A DNA stretch of 64,000 bases from Paenibacillus paeoniae (GCF_003388735.1 NZ_QUBQ01000001.1:620001-684000), one strand, 5' to 3'. Numbered from the stretch's first letter, positions 18,415 through 27,713 are shown. Notes: generated by a model from the sequence alone, not told the origin. Made by a program: numbers and translations.

Positions 18415-18432
18415 TAGCTGCAACCCAATCAA

Positions 18433-18463
18433 CCCGTTTCTTCTATTGAATAGAAGGAACGGG
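18433..18463. terminator. Hairpin between convergent genes
   Basis: CCCGTTTCTTCTATT pairs with AATAGAAGGAACGGG with one mismatch. It lies between two convergent genes; there is no strong T-tract, so bidirectional termination is only probable. Confidence 0.5.
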
Positions 18464-18538
18464 CTGTTGGCGTTCATAAGGCGAGTTAGTCACCGCAACA
18501 ATACCTCTCGAATATGCAGAGTTAACATGAGCGGCAAG

Positions 18539-19078
18539 TTATGAAGCCGAAGAGCGGAAGGCGTAGGTTTTGTAAGCGCCATTGTCCGATGAATACCTCA
18601 AAATGTTCTGGTCCTCGGGAACGCCTTCGAAGTAGGCGCCGATACAGCCTGTTGTGCAGCGATGGCCCGACAGGAGAATGTTCACATCGCTCCCACCATA
18701 AAGGGCTTCAAGCTCCTTCATGAATGTGAATACCCGATGCACGAAATGTTGGGTATCTTCCACACCCTTATACTTGCTGGAATCGGGGATCGATCCCGCC
18801 AGCGTCACCTCGTGCTTAAGCATTCCGTCCGCTTCTCCAAGATCGAACACATCGAGCCGCTCGTCAATCTGTACGGGAAGCCCGGAAGCGATCTCGGCTG
18901 TCTGGATCGCCCGTGCCTGCGGCGACGAAATGACATAGTTGAATCGAACAGTGGTCAACCGTTCCTTCAATTCCTGGGCTTGTTGAATGCCGGTCTCGTT
19001 CAGCGGCAAGCCATTGCGACCTTGCAATCGGCCTTCCTTATTCCAATCCGTCTGGCCGTGTCTGACGACATAGATCAT
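18539..19078 (-). CDS. Histidine phosphatase family protein (phosphoglycerate-mutase-like)
   Basis: A 179-residue protein with the RHGQTDWN catalytic motif at residues ~6-13 (His7 is the phosphate acceptor), LNETGIQQAQEL, SSPQARAIQTAEI and the second catalytic His in LLSGHRCTTG (~140). Length and motifs fit the cytosolic RHG phosphatases such as PhoE/CobC. The natural substrate is not readable from sequence. It is divergent from the ergothioneine-type operon, and 265 bp of AT-rich DNA separates the two starts. Confidence 0.85.
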   Translation of the reverse strand: MIYVVRHGQTDWNKEGRLQGRNGLPLNETGIQQAQELKERLTTVRFNYVISSPQARAIQTAEIASGLPVQIDERLDVFDLGEADGMLKHEVTLAGSIPDSSKYKGVEDTQHFVHRVFTFMKELEALYGGSDVNILLSGHRCTTGCIGAYFEGVPEDQNILRYSSDNGAYKTYAFRSSAS

Positions 19079-19286
19079 GATTGATTCCCTCCTGTCCTGT
19101 TACGTATTCGATACGTCCAAATCCATTTCCTTTTTCTATAAGTACAGGGATCGATGCTCAAATTTACCCGTGATTCACTCAAGGAGCGGGATTGCATAAA
19201 CGGGCTTTATTGTATAGTATTCCAAGTACGTTACTTAAATTAACGTAGAAATCGTCAGAATCTATTGACGTCTTAAGAATCGTCTG

Positions 19287-19316
19287 ATAATTTATTAATT
19301 ATTAACAATAAATTAT
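19287..19316. promoter_or_regulatory. AT-rich inverted repeat, candidate operator
   Basis: ATAATTTATT (19287-19296) and AATAAATTAT (19307-19316) form a perfect 10-bp inverted repeat just upstream of the ribosome binding site of the first catabolic gene. Inside it, the minus strand of 19302-19311 reads TTATTGTTAA, which recurs at 27762-27771 before the transporter genes. It could be the site of the IclR regulator coded at 31094. Confidence 0.5.
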
Positions 19317-19343
19317 TGAATATTGATAATAGGAGGAATTGGT

Positions 19344-20996
19344 ATGGAACGAATTACTGCAGCCAGAGGCACAACGCTCCGGTGTAAGGGCTGGAGGCAA
19401 GAGGCGCTGCTGCGCATGCTGGAGAATGTGCTGGAGAATGGCGAGAACCAGAAGGAACTGACGGTATACGCGGCGCTCGCCAAGGCTGCCCGCAATTGGG
19501 ATTCCTACCATGCCATAGTAGATACGCTTCAAAATCTGGAGGAAGACGAGACGCTTGTCATCCAATCCGGCAAGCCAATTGGCATTATGCGCACGCATAA
19601 GTATGCGCCGATCGTCGTAATGGCGAATTGCAATATGGTCGGCAAGTGGGCGACCAGCGACAACTTTTATCGCTACCAAGAGCAGGGCTTGCTGGTATGG
19701 GGCGGGCTTACAGCCGCTGCCTGGCAGTACATCGGCTCGCAAGGCGTTATACAGGGAACGTATGAAATCTTCCAATCCATAGCGCGCATGCATTTTGACG
19801 GTGAACTGGCAGGCCGTTTTATTCTTACAGCAGGTTTAGGCGGCATGGGCGGAGCTCAACCTCTGGCGGGCACCATGGCTGGAGCAGCGATCCTGTGTGT
19901 CGAGGTGTCGGAGGCGCGCATAGACAAGCGAATAGAGGTCGGCTATTTGCAGCGCAAAACCAACAATTTGGACGAGGCGCTGGCTTGGATCGAGGAAGCA
20001 GTGTCGAAGAGGGAGGCGTTGTCTGTGGGACTGCTGGGCAATGCGGCCGATATTTTCCCAGAGCTTGCCCGCCGCGGCGTACAGCCGGATATCGTCACGG
20101 ACCAGACCTCGGCACATGACCTGCTATACGGCTATATTCCGTCCGGCTACTCCAATGAAGAAGCGGCATCCGTCCGCGAGAGCGATCCTGACCGGCTGAG
20201 GGCCGACGCGGGAGCTTCCATCGCGCGCGAGGTACGGGCGATGCTGGAATTCCAACGCAGAGGCGCCGTTGTATTCGATAATGGCAACAATATCCGCACA
20301 CAAGCAGTGGAATACGGCGTACCTGATGCGTTCGATATCGTTGTTTTTACAGAAGGCTTCTTGAGGCCGCTGTTCGCACGAGCGATCGGTCCGTTCCGTT
20401 GGGTGGCGCTGAGCGGCGACGTGCAGGACATCCGCAAAATCGACGATTATATCTTGGAGCAGTTCAAGGATAACGAAATTGCGGTGAACTGGATCGAGCT
20501 GGCGAACAAGCATGTGCCGGTCGAAGGGCTGCCTGCGCGAATTGGCTGGTTCGGTCATGGAGATCGGACGAAGCTGGCGCTTGCCGTTAACGATATGGTG
20601 GCCAAGGGCATCCTCAGCGGTCCCGTGGCTTTCTCCAGAGATCATCTCGATGCGGGCTCCATGGCGCATCCCAACATTATGACGGAGAACATGAAGGACG
20701 GCAGCGATGCCATTGCCGATTGGCCGTTGTTGAATGCGATGCTGAACTGTTCTTCGATGGCCGACCTGGTGGCTATTCATTCCGGCGGCGGCGGATACAG
20801 CGGATATATGACAAGCGCGGGCGTGACGCTCGTGGCAGATGGAACAGAGGACGCGGCGCTTCGTTTGAAGACGACGCTCGACAACGATACGGGACTTGGC
20901 GTGCTTCGCTACGCGGATGCCGGATATGAAGAATCGCTGGACGAAGTGGGGCGGAAGGGTATTCGCAGAATCGATACAGCGCAATTCAAGCAGTAA
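19344..20996 (+). CDS. Thiourocanate hydratase (urocanase homologue)
   Basis: A 550-residue urocanase-family enzyme; ATG 19344 follows AGGAGG (19331-19336). Family hallmarks are LTAGLGGMGGAQPLAG (~161-176), DQTSAHDLLYGYIP (~253-266), FDNGNNIRTQ (~311-320) and GPFRWVALSGD (~349-359), so an NAD+-dependent hydratase fold is clear. It differs from classical urocanases at signature places: the usual RPLFCRG reads RPLFARA (Ala ~345 for the conserved Cys), and YGQMTAGSW reads WGGLTAAAW. With its neighbours this points to hydration of thiourocanate to a thiohydantoin propionate. It is the first gene of the likely catabolic operon. Plain urocanase activity is the alternative. Confidence 0.82.
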   Translation: MERITAARGTTLRCKGWRQEALLRMLENVLENGENQKELTVYAALAKAARNWDSYHAIVDTLQNLEEDETLVIQSGKPIGIMRTHKYAPIVVMANCNMVGKWATSDNFYRYQEQGLLVWGGLTAAAWQYIGSQGVIQGTYEIFQSIARMHFDGELAGRFILTAGLGGMGGAQPLAGTMAGAAILCVEVSEARIDKRIEVGYLQRKTNNLDEALAWIEEAVSKREALSVGLLGNAADIFPELARRGVQPDIVTDQTSAHDLLYGYIPSGYSNEEAASVRESDPDRLRADAGASIAREVRAMLEFQRRGAVVFDNGNNIRTQAVEYGVPDAFDIVVFTEGFLRPLFARAIGPFRWVALSGDVQDIRKIDDYILEQFKDNEIAVNWIELANKHVPVEGLPARIGWFGHGDRTKLALAVNDMVAKGILSGPVAFSRDHLDAGSMAHPNIMTENMKDGSDAIADWPLLNAMLNCSSMADLVAIHSGGGGYSGYMTSAGVTLVADGTEDAALRLKTTLDNDTGLGVLRYADAGYEESLDEVGRKGIRRIDTAQFKQ

Positions 20997-21045
20997 TAGA
21001 TGAATAGAAGGATAGATCGATAGTTAGAAAGGGGAAACAGAGGAT

Positions 21046-22140
21046 ATGAGAGAGTTAACGATAGCGGACGTAAAGGCGGCCGTTCGCGGCGGAGCCGTAT
21101 TTGCAGCAGGAGGGGGAGGCTGGGTGGATCATGGCCTCGAGATCGGCGGAGCAGCCGTCGGCGTCGGTCGGCCGAAGCTGGTATCTGTTGATGAATTGCC
21201 GGATGACGCCATTATCGTTACTTGCACGGCGATAGGCGCTCCCGCGGGCAACGAGTGGGAGATGTGGGGTATCGACTACATTAAAGCGGTGCAATTGCTG
21301 ATGGAGACATACGAGGGCAAAGTGGTAGGCGTCATGACGCCTCAGAACGGGATGTCCAGTACCATCAACGGCTGGCTGCCGGCGGCAGCGCTGGGACTGG
21401 TCGTCGTCGACGCGACGGGCGATATTCGCGCCCATCCCACGGGCAAGATGGGCTCTATGGGATTGGCTGCCCGTACGGATTACGAGACCATTCAGGTTGT
21501 GGTGGGCGGACGAAGAGATACCGGCTCTTATCTGGAGCTTGTAGTAAAAGGGACACCGGCCAAAACATCCAATATTTTGCGCACGGCTTCCGATATGTCC
21601 GGCGGCTTTATCGCTTCGGCCAGACATCCGATCCCGGCTTCTTACGTGAAAGAGCATGCCGCTATTGGCGGTGTATCGACCGCGCTCGACCTGGGTTATG
21701 CGATGATCGAAGCGGAGCAGCATGGACCGGAGACTATTATGAATACGGTCGCTGAGAAAACAAAAGGACGTTATATCGGCAGAGGCACCGTGCTTAAGAA
21801 AGACGTTCATTATTCCGGCGCGTTCGATATCGGCACGATTACGATGGATGACGGAACGGGTAAGACGCTCCTTCTGCATGTCATGAATGAATATATGGCC
21901 GTTGACGATCAAGACGGCAATCGCTTGACGACTTACCCTGATGTGATCACAACATTCGATACGGCGACAGGGCTGCCGGTCAGTGTCGGCGGCGTGAAGG
22001 AAGGCATGGAGATCGGGCTGCTCGTAATCAGCAAGCATGACGTACCGCTCAGCTCCAGTGTCAAGGATCCGACGGTATACCCGGAAGTGGAGAAGGCGCT
22101 GGGCATTCCGCTGGCTGAATATGGACTCAAGGGCTTGTAA
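21046..22140 (+). CDS. Thiohydantoin desulfurase (DUF917 family)
   Basis: A 364-residue protein of the former DUF917 family, now linked with thiohydantoin desulfurization. Visible features are a glycine-rich N-terminus (VFAAGGGGWVDHG, ~18-30), IIVTCTAIGAPAGNEWE, TPQNGMSSTINGWLPAAALGL, then DATGDIRAHPTGKMGSMGL and a C-terminal domain ending PLAEYGLKGL. Family members lie beside hydantoinase or oxoprolinase genes. Here it sits between urocanase-like and ammonia-lyase-like genes and upstream of a hydantoinase, so its likely reaction is replacing sulfur with oxygen in 3-(5-oxo-2-thioxoimidazolidin-4-yl)propionate, releasing sulfide. ATG 21046 lies behind AGAAAGGGG. Which residues bind a metal cannot be stated safely. 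Confidence 0.75.
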   Translation: MRELTIADVKAAVRGGAVFAAGGGGWVDHGLEIGGAAVGVGRPKLVSVDELPDDAIIVTCTAIGAPAGNEWEMWGIDYIKAVQLLMETYEGKVVGVMTPQNGMSSTINGWLPAAALGLVVVDATGDIRAHPTGKMGSMGLAARTDYETIQVVVGGRRDTGSYLELVVKGTPAKTSNILRTASDMSGGFIASARHPIPASYVKEHAAIGGVSTALDLGYAMIEAEQHGPETIMNTVAEKTKGRYIGRGTVLKKDVHYSGAFDIGTITMDDGTGKTLLLHVMNEYMAVDDQDGNRLTTYPDVITTFDTATGLPVSVGGVKEGMEIGLLVISKHDVPLSSSVKDPTVYPEVEKALGIPLAEYGLKGL

Positions 22141-22178
22141 GCAAGCATAGGCATAACAACATCAAGGAAGGTGCGCGC

Positions 22179-23735
22179 ATGGAACATTCCAATAAATCCG
22201 GAACCGATGATCTCATTGATCGTGATCGTCGAATCGTAGTTTTGGACGGAAGCCGCTTGACGCTGGAAGCAGTTGAACGGGTCGCAAAAGAAAATTATCG
22301 CGTCGAAATCGCCGAAGAAGCGGTCAAGCGGGTAGAGCGGGGCTATGAATTGCTTGGCGAGCTGGCGGGGCAAGGCATTCCGATCTATGGACTGAATCGC
22401 GGCGTTGGTCTGAATAAGGATCAAGAGGTGTCCGCGACAGAGCAGGAGACATTTAACCGGAATTTGATTTATTCCCATGCGGCCGGAGTTGGTCCGTATG
22501 CCTCGGATATTCAGTCGAGAGCGATCGTGCTCGTACGGCTGAATACGATGCTGGTCGGCAGTTCCGGCGTGCAGGTTGCGATACCTTGTCTGTACAAGGA
22601 TATGTTGAACGCAGGCATTGCACCGCTGCTCCCGCTGAGCGGTTCCGTAGGCGCGGCAGATATCGCTATTCTCTCCCATATCGGCCTTGCGGTCCTTGGT
22701 GAAGGTGACGTTTCGGTCAACGGACATCGGGTCGTTGCGGCTCAAGCACTCATGGATGCAGGACTTGCGCCGGTTAAGCTCACACGTAAAGACGCGCTGG
22801 CGATTGTTAGCTCGAATGCACTCTCCATTGGAACGGGCGCATTGGCGCTCGGCGAGCTTCGGCGGTTGCTGCGCTCGGCTGATGCCGTGCTTGCCTTGTC
22901 GCTGGAAGCGATTGAAGGAACGATTAGCCCGCTTGACGAGGCTGCCCATCGGCTAATGCCATTTGACGGTGCGGCAGCAAGCGCCGCATTCGTCCGGCAA
23001 TGCCTGCAAGGCGGCACGCTTGTTCATGCATCCCCTCTGCAATGCAAGCTGCAAGATCCGCTGAGCTTCCGCAGCGCCTGTCATGTTCATGGCGCGGCAA
23101 GAGATGCGATCTCTTATGCGGAACGGCTGCTGCACATTCATATGAACGGAGCGGAGGACAATCCTTGTCTTGTGCTTGATGAAGGGCGGCTGGTAGCCAG
23201 CTCGAACTTCGATATTACGTCCTGGACGGTAGCGATGGAGATGGTCGGCATCGCAATGAGTCACGTATCGAAAGTAACAAGCCATCGGTCGCTGCGTCTG
23301 GGCTCGCCGGTCTTTACGGGACTGAACCGGTTTCTCTCGCCGGGAGCCGGGACGATCGCCTTCGGTACGATGCAGAAGACGATCGCGTCATTGGATGCCG
23401 AGATCAGGGGGCTGTCTCAGCCGGTTTCGGCCGACTATCTCCCGCTGGCGGGCGATATGGAGGATCACGCCAACCAAACGCCGCTGGTCGTGAGGAAGAT
23501 TGGCGACATGATTGACCGACTCTACTATCTCTTGGGCATGGAAGCGATGCATGCGGCGCAAGCCATTGATTTGCGAGGAACGCAAGAAGCATTGGGATCA
23601 GGAACGGCACTTATCTATCAATCGATACGAAGCGTAATCCCGATGTTGAAGGCGGATCGGCCGCTTACCCCCGATATTGAGGCTGCAGCAGCTCGGATCC
23701 GAGCTGGATTCGTCCTTAGCGGACATGGAAGCTGA
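22179..23735 (+). CDS. Ergothionase (histidine ammonia-lyase homologue without MIO)
   Basis: A 518-residue member of the aromatic amino acid lyase superfamily. Shared motifs are YGLNRGVG (~70-77, keeping the catalytic Tyr), LQDPLSFRSACHVHG and NGAEDNPCLV. The Ala-Ser-Gly triad that cyclises to the MIO electrophile is absent: the loop reads GSVGAADIAILSH (~155-167) where ammonia-lyases have GSVGASGDLAPLAH. Trimethylamine is a far better leaving group than ammonia, so loss of MIO fits an enzyme that removes trimethylamine from ergothioneine to form thiourocanate. ATG 22179 follows AAGGAAGG. Third gene of the operon. Histidine lyase activity is unlikely without MIO. Confidence 0.82.
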   Translation: MEHSNKSGTDDLIDRDRRIVVLDGSRLTLEAVERVAKENYRVEIAEEAVKRVERGYELLGELAGQGIPIYGLNRGVGLNKDQEVSATEQETFNRNLIYSHAAGVGPYASDIQSRAIVLVRLNTMLVGSSGVQVAIPCLYKDMLNAGIAPLLPLSGSVGAADIAILSHIGLAVLGEGDVSVNGHRVVAAQALMDAGLAPVKLTRKDALAIVSSNALSIGTGALALGELRRLLRSADAVLALSLEAIEGTISPLDEAAHRLMPFDGAAASAAFVRQCLQGGTLVHASPLQCKLQDPLSFRSACHVHGAARDAISYAERLLHIHMNGAEDNPCLVLDEGRLVASSNFDITSWTVAMEMVGIAMSHVSKVTSHRSLRLGSPVFTGLNRFLSPGAGTIAFGTMQKTIASLDAEIRGLSQPVSADYLPLAGDMEDHANQTPLVVRKIGDMIDRLYYLLGMEAMHAAQAIDLRGTQEALGSGTALIYQSIRSVIPMLKADRPLTPDIEAAAARIRAGFVLSGHGS

Positions 23736-23809
23736 TCGGGCAAATTGGAATGGCATCGCATCTTAAACTGTGACGACTTGAGTACGACAGAGGAAGCGAG
23801 GTTATCAAT

Positions 23810-25180
23810 ATGACGGAACAGCGTTATGATCTGGCCGTGATCGGCCATATCGTCTTGCCGGATCGCATCGCCCATGATGGTTGTCTGGGCATCAAGGACG
23901 GACTGATTGCAGCGATTGGCGAATCTTCGACCATCGCAGCGCAGGCGAATAAAGTTGTGAACGTACAAGGAAACTATGTGATGCCTGGAGCCATTGATGC
24001 TCATGTCCATTGCTATAGCTCCCTTGATGAGGGATTCACCAAAGCGACAAGCGCAGCTGCAGCCGGCGGCGTTACTACTATTATAGAGATGCCCTATGAC
24101 GCAACGGGCATGATCTGTACGCTGGATGCATTCGAGGAGAAGCGGGACAGGCTGGAGCGGGAAGCTGTGGTGGATGTGGCCATGCTGGTCACGATCCAGA
24201 AGCAGGACGGCTATGAAGCAGCTATTGGGCAGTTGGCGGAAGCCGGCGCTTGCGGCTTTAAGGTGTCTATGTTCAATACGGATTCATTCCGCTTTCCCCG
24301 GATTGATGACGGCCAGCTGCTGGATGCCTTTGCGGTTATTGCACAGACGGGTTGTCCTGTCGGCGTCCATGCCGAGAATGATGAGATTGTTCGCAGATAT
24401 ATCGGAAAGTACGCTTCGCGCGGACAGGATCCGCTCTCCCATGCGCACAGCCGCCCAAAGGTAAGCGAGTCGACGGCGGCGTTGACGGTGATGGAGCTGG
24501 CCTATGAGACGGGCGCCAAGCTGCATCTCTATCATTGCACGTATCCGCGCATCTTCCGGCTTGCGGAGACCTTTCGCGAGATGGGGGCATCTGTTACCGC
24601 GGAAACCTGCACGCATTATTTGACGCTAAGCGAAGATGATATGGTCAGGCTGCATGGCCGGGCTAAAATAAATCCGCCGCTGCGCTCGACCGAGGATGTT
24701 GAAGGGTTGTGGCGTCTAGCAGCGGAGGGCCGGATAGATATGATCACATCGGATCATGCGCCTTGGCTCATCGGACGCAAGTCGCATCCTGATATATTCC
24801 AGAATGCGTCGGGAGCGCCTGGCGTCGAGCAATTGCTGCCGGTTGTCTATAGCGAAGGCGTAGCCAAAGGGCGGCTGTCGATGCTGGAGCTGGTGAGGCT
24901 GCTGTGTCAGCGTCCTGCGGACATATTTGGTCTTGGTCATCGGAAAGGGCGAATTGAACCGGGGTACGATGCGGATCTCGCGATTATTGATCCCGCGGCT
25001 TCATGGGTGTTGGATGGCTCGAAGGGGCAATCCAGCGCGGGCTGGAGCCCTTACGATGGCATGGCGATGCGCGGGCTGGTCACCCATACATTTGTACGAG
25101 GCGAGTCTGTCTACGAACATGGAAGCGTCATCGGACAGCCTGGCGGGGGCAGCTATATCAAGGCTATGCATCGTAAGTAG
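23810..25180 (+). CDS. Hydantoinase, likely hydantoin-5-propionate hydrolase
   Basis: A 456-residue cyclic amidohydrolase (dihydropyrimidinase/allantoinase type). The binuclear metal site is complete: HVH (65, 67), the lysine expected to be carbamylated in GFKVSMF (151), His187 (GVHAEND), His242 (YHCTY) and Asp315 (TSDHAP). The length is usual for the family. In context it should open hydantoin-5-propionate to N-carbamoyl-glutamate, the fourth step of ergothioneine breakdown; the substrate itself cannot be read from sequence and allantoinase is an alternative. The stop is 12 bp before the next start. ATG 23810 follows GCGAGG. Confidence 0.85.
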   Translation: MTEQRYDLAVIGHIVLPDRIAHDGCLGIKDGLIAAIGESSTIAAQANKVVNVQGNYVMPGAIDAHVHCYSSLDEGFTKATSAAAAGGVTTIIEMPYDATGMICTLDAFEEKRDRLEREAVVDVAMLVTIQKQDGYEAAIGQLAEAGACGFKVSMFNTDSFRFPRIDDGQLLDAFAVIAQTGCPVGVHAENDEIVRRYIGKYASRGQDPLSHAHSRPKVSESTAALTVMELAYETGAKLHLYHCTYPRIFRLAETFREMGASVTAETCTHYLTLSEDDMVRLHGRAKINPPLRSTEDVEGLWRLAAEGRIDMITSDHAPWLIGRKSHPDIFQNASGAPGVEQLLPVVYSEGVAKGRLSMLELVRLLCQRPADIFGLGHRKGRIEPGYDADLAIIDPAASWVLDGSKGQSSAGWSPYDGMAMRGLVTHTFVRGESVYEHGSVIGQPGGGSYIKAMHRK

Positions 25181-25192
25181 GGAGGGAAGCAG

Positions 25193-26470
25193 ATGAGCAT
25201 GGGCGCAAAGGGATACATCCCTGATGTCGCACGGATACGGTCGGATATCGAAGCGTTGGCGAAGATGGTTGACGACTCGAAGCCGGGGTGGACGCGAAGA
25301 CCATTCACCCCATGGTATGCGGAAGGCAGACAGTGGCTGACGAAGCGGATGCGGGAGGCGGGACTTGACGTTTCTCTGGATGCCGCTTCGAACCTGATTG
25401 GAGCACTGCCGGGGCAGGATAGCGCTCTGCCTCCAATTATGATCGGTTCGCATACCGATACGGTAACCGGGGGCGGCCGGTTCGACGGTATTATTGGCGT
25501 TATCGCCGGCATTGAGATCGCCAGGCTTCTGAAGGAAAGCGGCCATCAGCTCCGGCATCCGCTGGAGATCGTCGACTTTACGGCGGAGGAGCCAAGTGAA
25601 TTCGGCATTTCTACGATTGGCAGCAGAGGGATGGTCGGGCATCTGGATGAGGATATGCTAGGCAGGTCCGATTCCACGGGACTGGTGCTTCGGGATGCAA
25701 TGGAGCGGCAAGGCGGTCGCATGGCCGATCTGGCTGATGAAGCGAGGAAGAGCGGGGAGGTGGCGCTCTACTTGGAGCTGCATATTGAGCAAGGTCCTGT
25801 CTTGGAGCAAAGCGGCTGCGCGCTTGGCGCTGTGACGGGCATCGTCGGCATACTTCGATACCGGATCATCATTGAGGGGGCGCCCAACCATGCGGGTACT
25901 ACGCCAATGTCGCTGCGGAACGACGCGCTGGCCGGATTTTGCGAGATCGGCTTGGCCTTTGAGCAGCATTGCAAGGCGCATGGGGACGGGCTTGTCGGTA
26001 CGATTGGCCGTCTGACGAACGAGCCTAACGCCTCCAACGTTGTACCCGGCTGCGTCACATTCGATCTGGAAATTCGGTCGCTGGACACAGCCCTGTCCTT
26101 GAGTGTCTACGAAGGCTTCTTCAACGAAGCGGAGCGAATTGCGGCAGCGCGCGGCCTCACACTTCGGGGAGAGAAGCTGTCGCAATCGGAGCCGGTGCGG
26201 GTGGGCTCTGACTTGCTGACGCTTGTGGAGCAAAGCTGTGCAGCTGTAGCAAGCGTGGTTCGGCTGCCGAGCGGCGCGGGACATGATGCGAATCAACTTG
26301 CCGCCATAGCCCCCATCGGGATGATCTTTGTGCCGAGCCGTGGAGGCCGCAGCCATTGTCCGGAGGAATGGACGGATTATGAGCAGGTTGCCATGGGTGT
26401 GGATGCGTTGTTTCATACGCTTTTAGCCTTTGACAGCAAAGGGAAGGGCGTGGATGCGCATGACTCTTGA
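25193..26470 (+). CDS. N-carbamoyl-L-amino acid hydrolase / allantoate amidohydrolase family (copy 1)
   Basis: A 425-residue M20-type metal-dependent amidohydrolase. Metal ligands are visible: His87 in GSHTDTV, Asp98 in GRFDG, the Glu pair in TAEEPSEFG (~131), His in LELHIEQGPVLE and the late His in HCPEEWT. A lid-domain contact PNHAGTTPMSLRNDA is also clear. The family hydrolyses N-carbamoyl amino acids, ureidoglycolate or allantoate; here N-carbamoyl-L-glutamate to glutamate, CO2 and ammonia is the expected last step. GGAGGGA precedes the ATG. Its end overlaps the next gene by 17 bp. Confidence 0.83.
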   Translation: MSMGAKGYIPDVARIRSDIEALAKMVDDSKPGWTRRPFTPWYAEGRQWLTKRMREAGLDVSLDAASNLIGALPGQDSALPPIMIGSHTDTVTGGGRFDGIIGVIAGIEIARLLKESGHQLRHPLEIVDFTAEEPSEFGISTIGSRGMVGHLDEDMLGRSDSTGLVLRDAMERQGGRMADLADEARKSGEVALYLELHIEQGPVLEQSGCALGAVTGIVGILRYRIIIEGAPNHAGTTPMSLRNDALAGFCEIGLAFEQHCKAHGDGLVGTIGRLTNEPNASNVVPGCVTFDLEIRSLDTALSLSVYEGFFNEAERIAAARGLTLRGEKLSQSEPVRVGSDLLTLVEQSCAAVASVVRLPSGAGHDANQLAAIAPIGMIFVPSRGGRSHCPEEWTDYEQVAMGVDALFHTLLAFDSKGKGVDAHDS

Positions 26471-27713
26471 GCATGCTTATGGCATCCAAGGCGACAGATT
26501 ATGGCGTACGATTCAGGAGCTCGGCTTGATTGGGGCCGATAGCTCTGGAGGAGTAACCCGGCTTTCCCTTAGCCCGGAGGAGCTGGAGGGCAGAGTTTAT
26601 ATCACGAAGCTGATGAAGTCCGCTGGTCTGGAGGTACACCGTGATGAAGCTGGCAATCTGATCGGCCGACTGGCGGGAAGCCGTCCTGATGCTGCCGCTG
26701 TGGTGACGGGCTCTCATATCGATACGGTCAATGAGGCTGGACGATTCGATGGTGCTTTAGGCGTGCTTGGGGGCATTGAGGCGCTGCGCGCAATAAAGGA
26801 ACAAGGCATTCCGCATGAACGGCCGCTTGAGGTCGTATGCTTTACGGATGAAGAAGGTATTCGATTCGGGGCAGGTTATCTCGGCAGCCGTGCTATGGCC
26901 GGAGATTGGCAGAGTGAATGGCTCGACTTCACGGATGAGGAAGGCGTTACGCTCAGAGAAGCGATGGAGAGCGCAGGACTGTCGCCGGAGTCCGTCTGGA
27001 AGGCGAAGCGGGAAGCCGGCAGCATCCATGCTTACGTAGAGCTGCATATTGAGCAGGGCAAGGCGCTTGAGCATCGCGGGGAGCCGCTAGGCATTGCGAC
27101 GGCTATCTACGGGCACTGCTGGTTGGATATTCGACTGCTGGGCGAGGCAGATCATGCTGGCACGACACCGATGAATTTGCGGCGTGATCCTCTGCTGGCT
27201 GCGGCGGAGTCCATACTGGCAATGGAACGGATTGCTGTGCAACACGGCGGCGTTGCGACAGTCGGCAAGTTAGGGGTGAAACCCGGCTCCACAAACGCAA
27301 TTCCAGGCGAAGTCCGATTTACAGTTGATATCCGTCATGAAGATGCGTCCATTCTTGAGAGGATGACGCAAGAAATTGAACGCCATATTGTGACTTCTGG
27401 GAAGACTAGAGAGGTAGAGGTCCATATTAAGCATACGGACTCGGGCTCTCCTGTGGCGGCATCAGAGTCATTACTCCATGCCATAGCTGATGGCTGCCAA
27501 CTAGCAGGGGTTCCGGCATCTCCAATCGTATGCGGAGCCGGACATGATGCTGTGGCGATGAGCAGGCTTGCTCCAATCGGTCTTATTCTGGTCAGGTCCA
27601 AGGATGGCATCAGCCATCACCCTGCTGAATGGAGCTCCCCAGGGGATTGCGAAGCAGGAGTTAACGTTCTCTTGCATACGCTGATTATACTTGCCAATCA
27701 ACAAAATACATAA
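26454..27713 (+). CDS. N-carbamoyl-L-amino acid hydrolase / allantoate amidohydrolase family (copy 2)
   Basis: About 419 residues and clearly homologous to the preceding gene, with GSHIDTV, GRFDGALGV, TDEEGIRFG, VELHIEQGKALE, DHAGTTPMNLRRDPL and SHHPAEWS. ATG 26454 is preferred to a TTG at 26430 because AAGGGAAGGG sits at 26439-26448. It overlaps the upstream stop, so it is translationally coupled. Two such enzymes in one pathway are more than the five-step route needs. One may act on another N-carbamoyl or ureido compound, or on the other enantiomer. All metal ligands appear present, so it is not a decayed copy. Confidence 0.8.
   Translation: MRMTLEHAYGIQGDRLWRTIQELGLIGADSSGGVTRLSLSPEELEGRVYITKLMKSAGLEVHRDEAGNLIGRLAGSRPDAAAVVTGSHIDTVNEAGRFDGALGVLGGIEALRAIKEQGIPHERPLEVVCFTDEEGIRFGAGYLGSRAMAGDWQSEWLDFTDEEGVTLREAMESAGLSPESVWKAKREAGSIHAYVELHIEQGKALEHRGEPLGIATAIYGHCWLDIRLLGEADHAGTTPMNLRRDPLLAAAESILAMERIAVQHGGVATVGKLGVKPGSTNAIPGEVRFTVDIRHEDASILERMTQEIERHIVTSGKTREVEVHIKHTDSGSPVAASESLLHAIADGCQLAGVPASPIVCGAGHDAVAMSRLAPIGLILVRSKDGISHHPAEWSSPGDCEAGVNVLLHTLIILANQQNT

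Noticed and set aside
20124-20984. Long minus-strand frame (286 codons)
   Set aside because: It is antisense to the hydratase gene, has no ribosome binding site and gives a His/Arg-rich product typical of shadow frames in GC-rich genes.
21055-22949. Two long minus-strand frames over the desulfurase and ergothionase genes
   Set aside because: Same reasons: antisense to clear enzymes, no start signal, low-complexity basic composition.
19344-27713. Histidine utilisation (hut) operon
   Set aside because: Urocanase and ammonia-lyase homologues suggest it, but there is no HutI or HutG, MIO is lost, and desulfurase and hydantoinase genes are interleaved.
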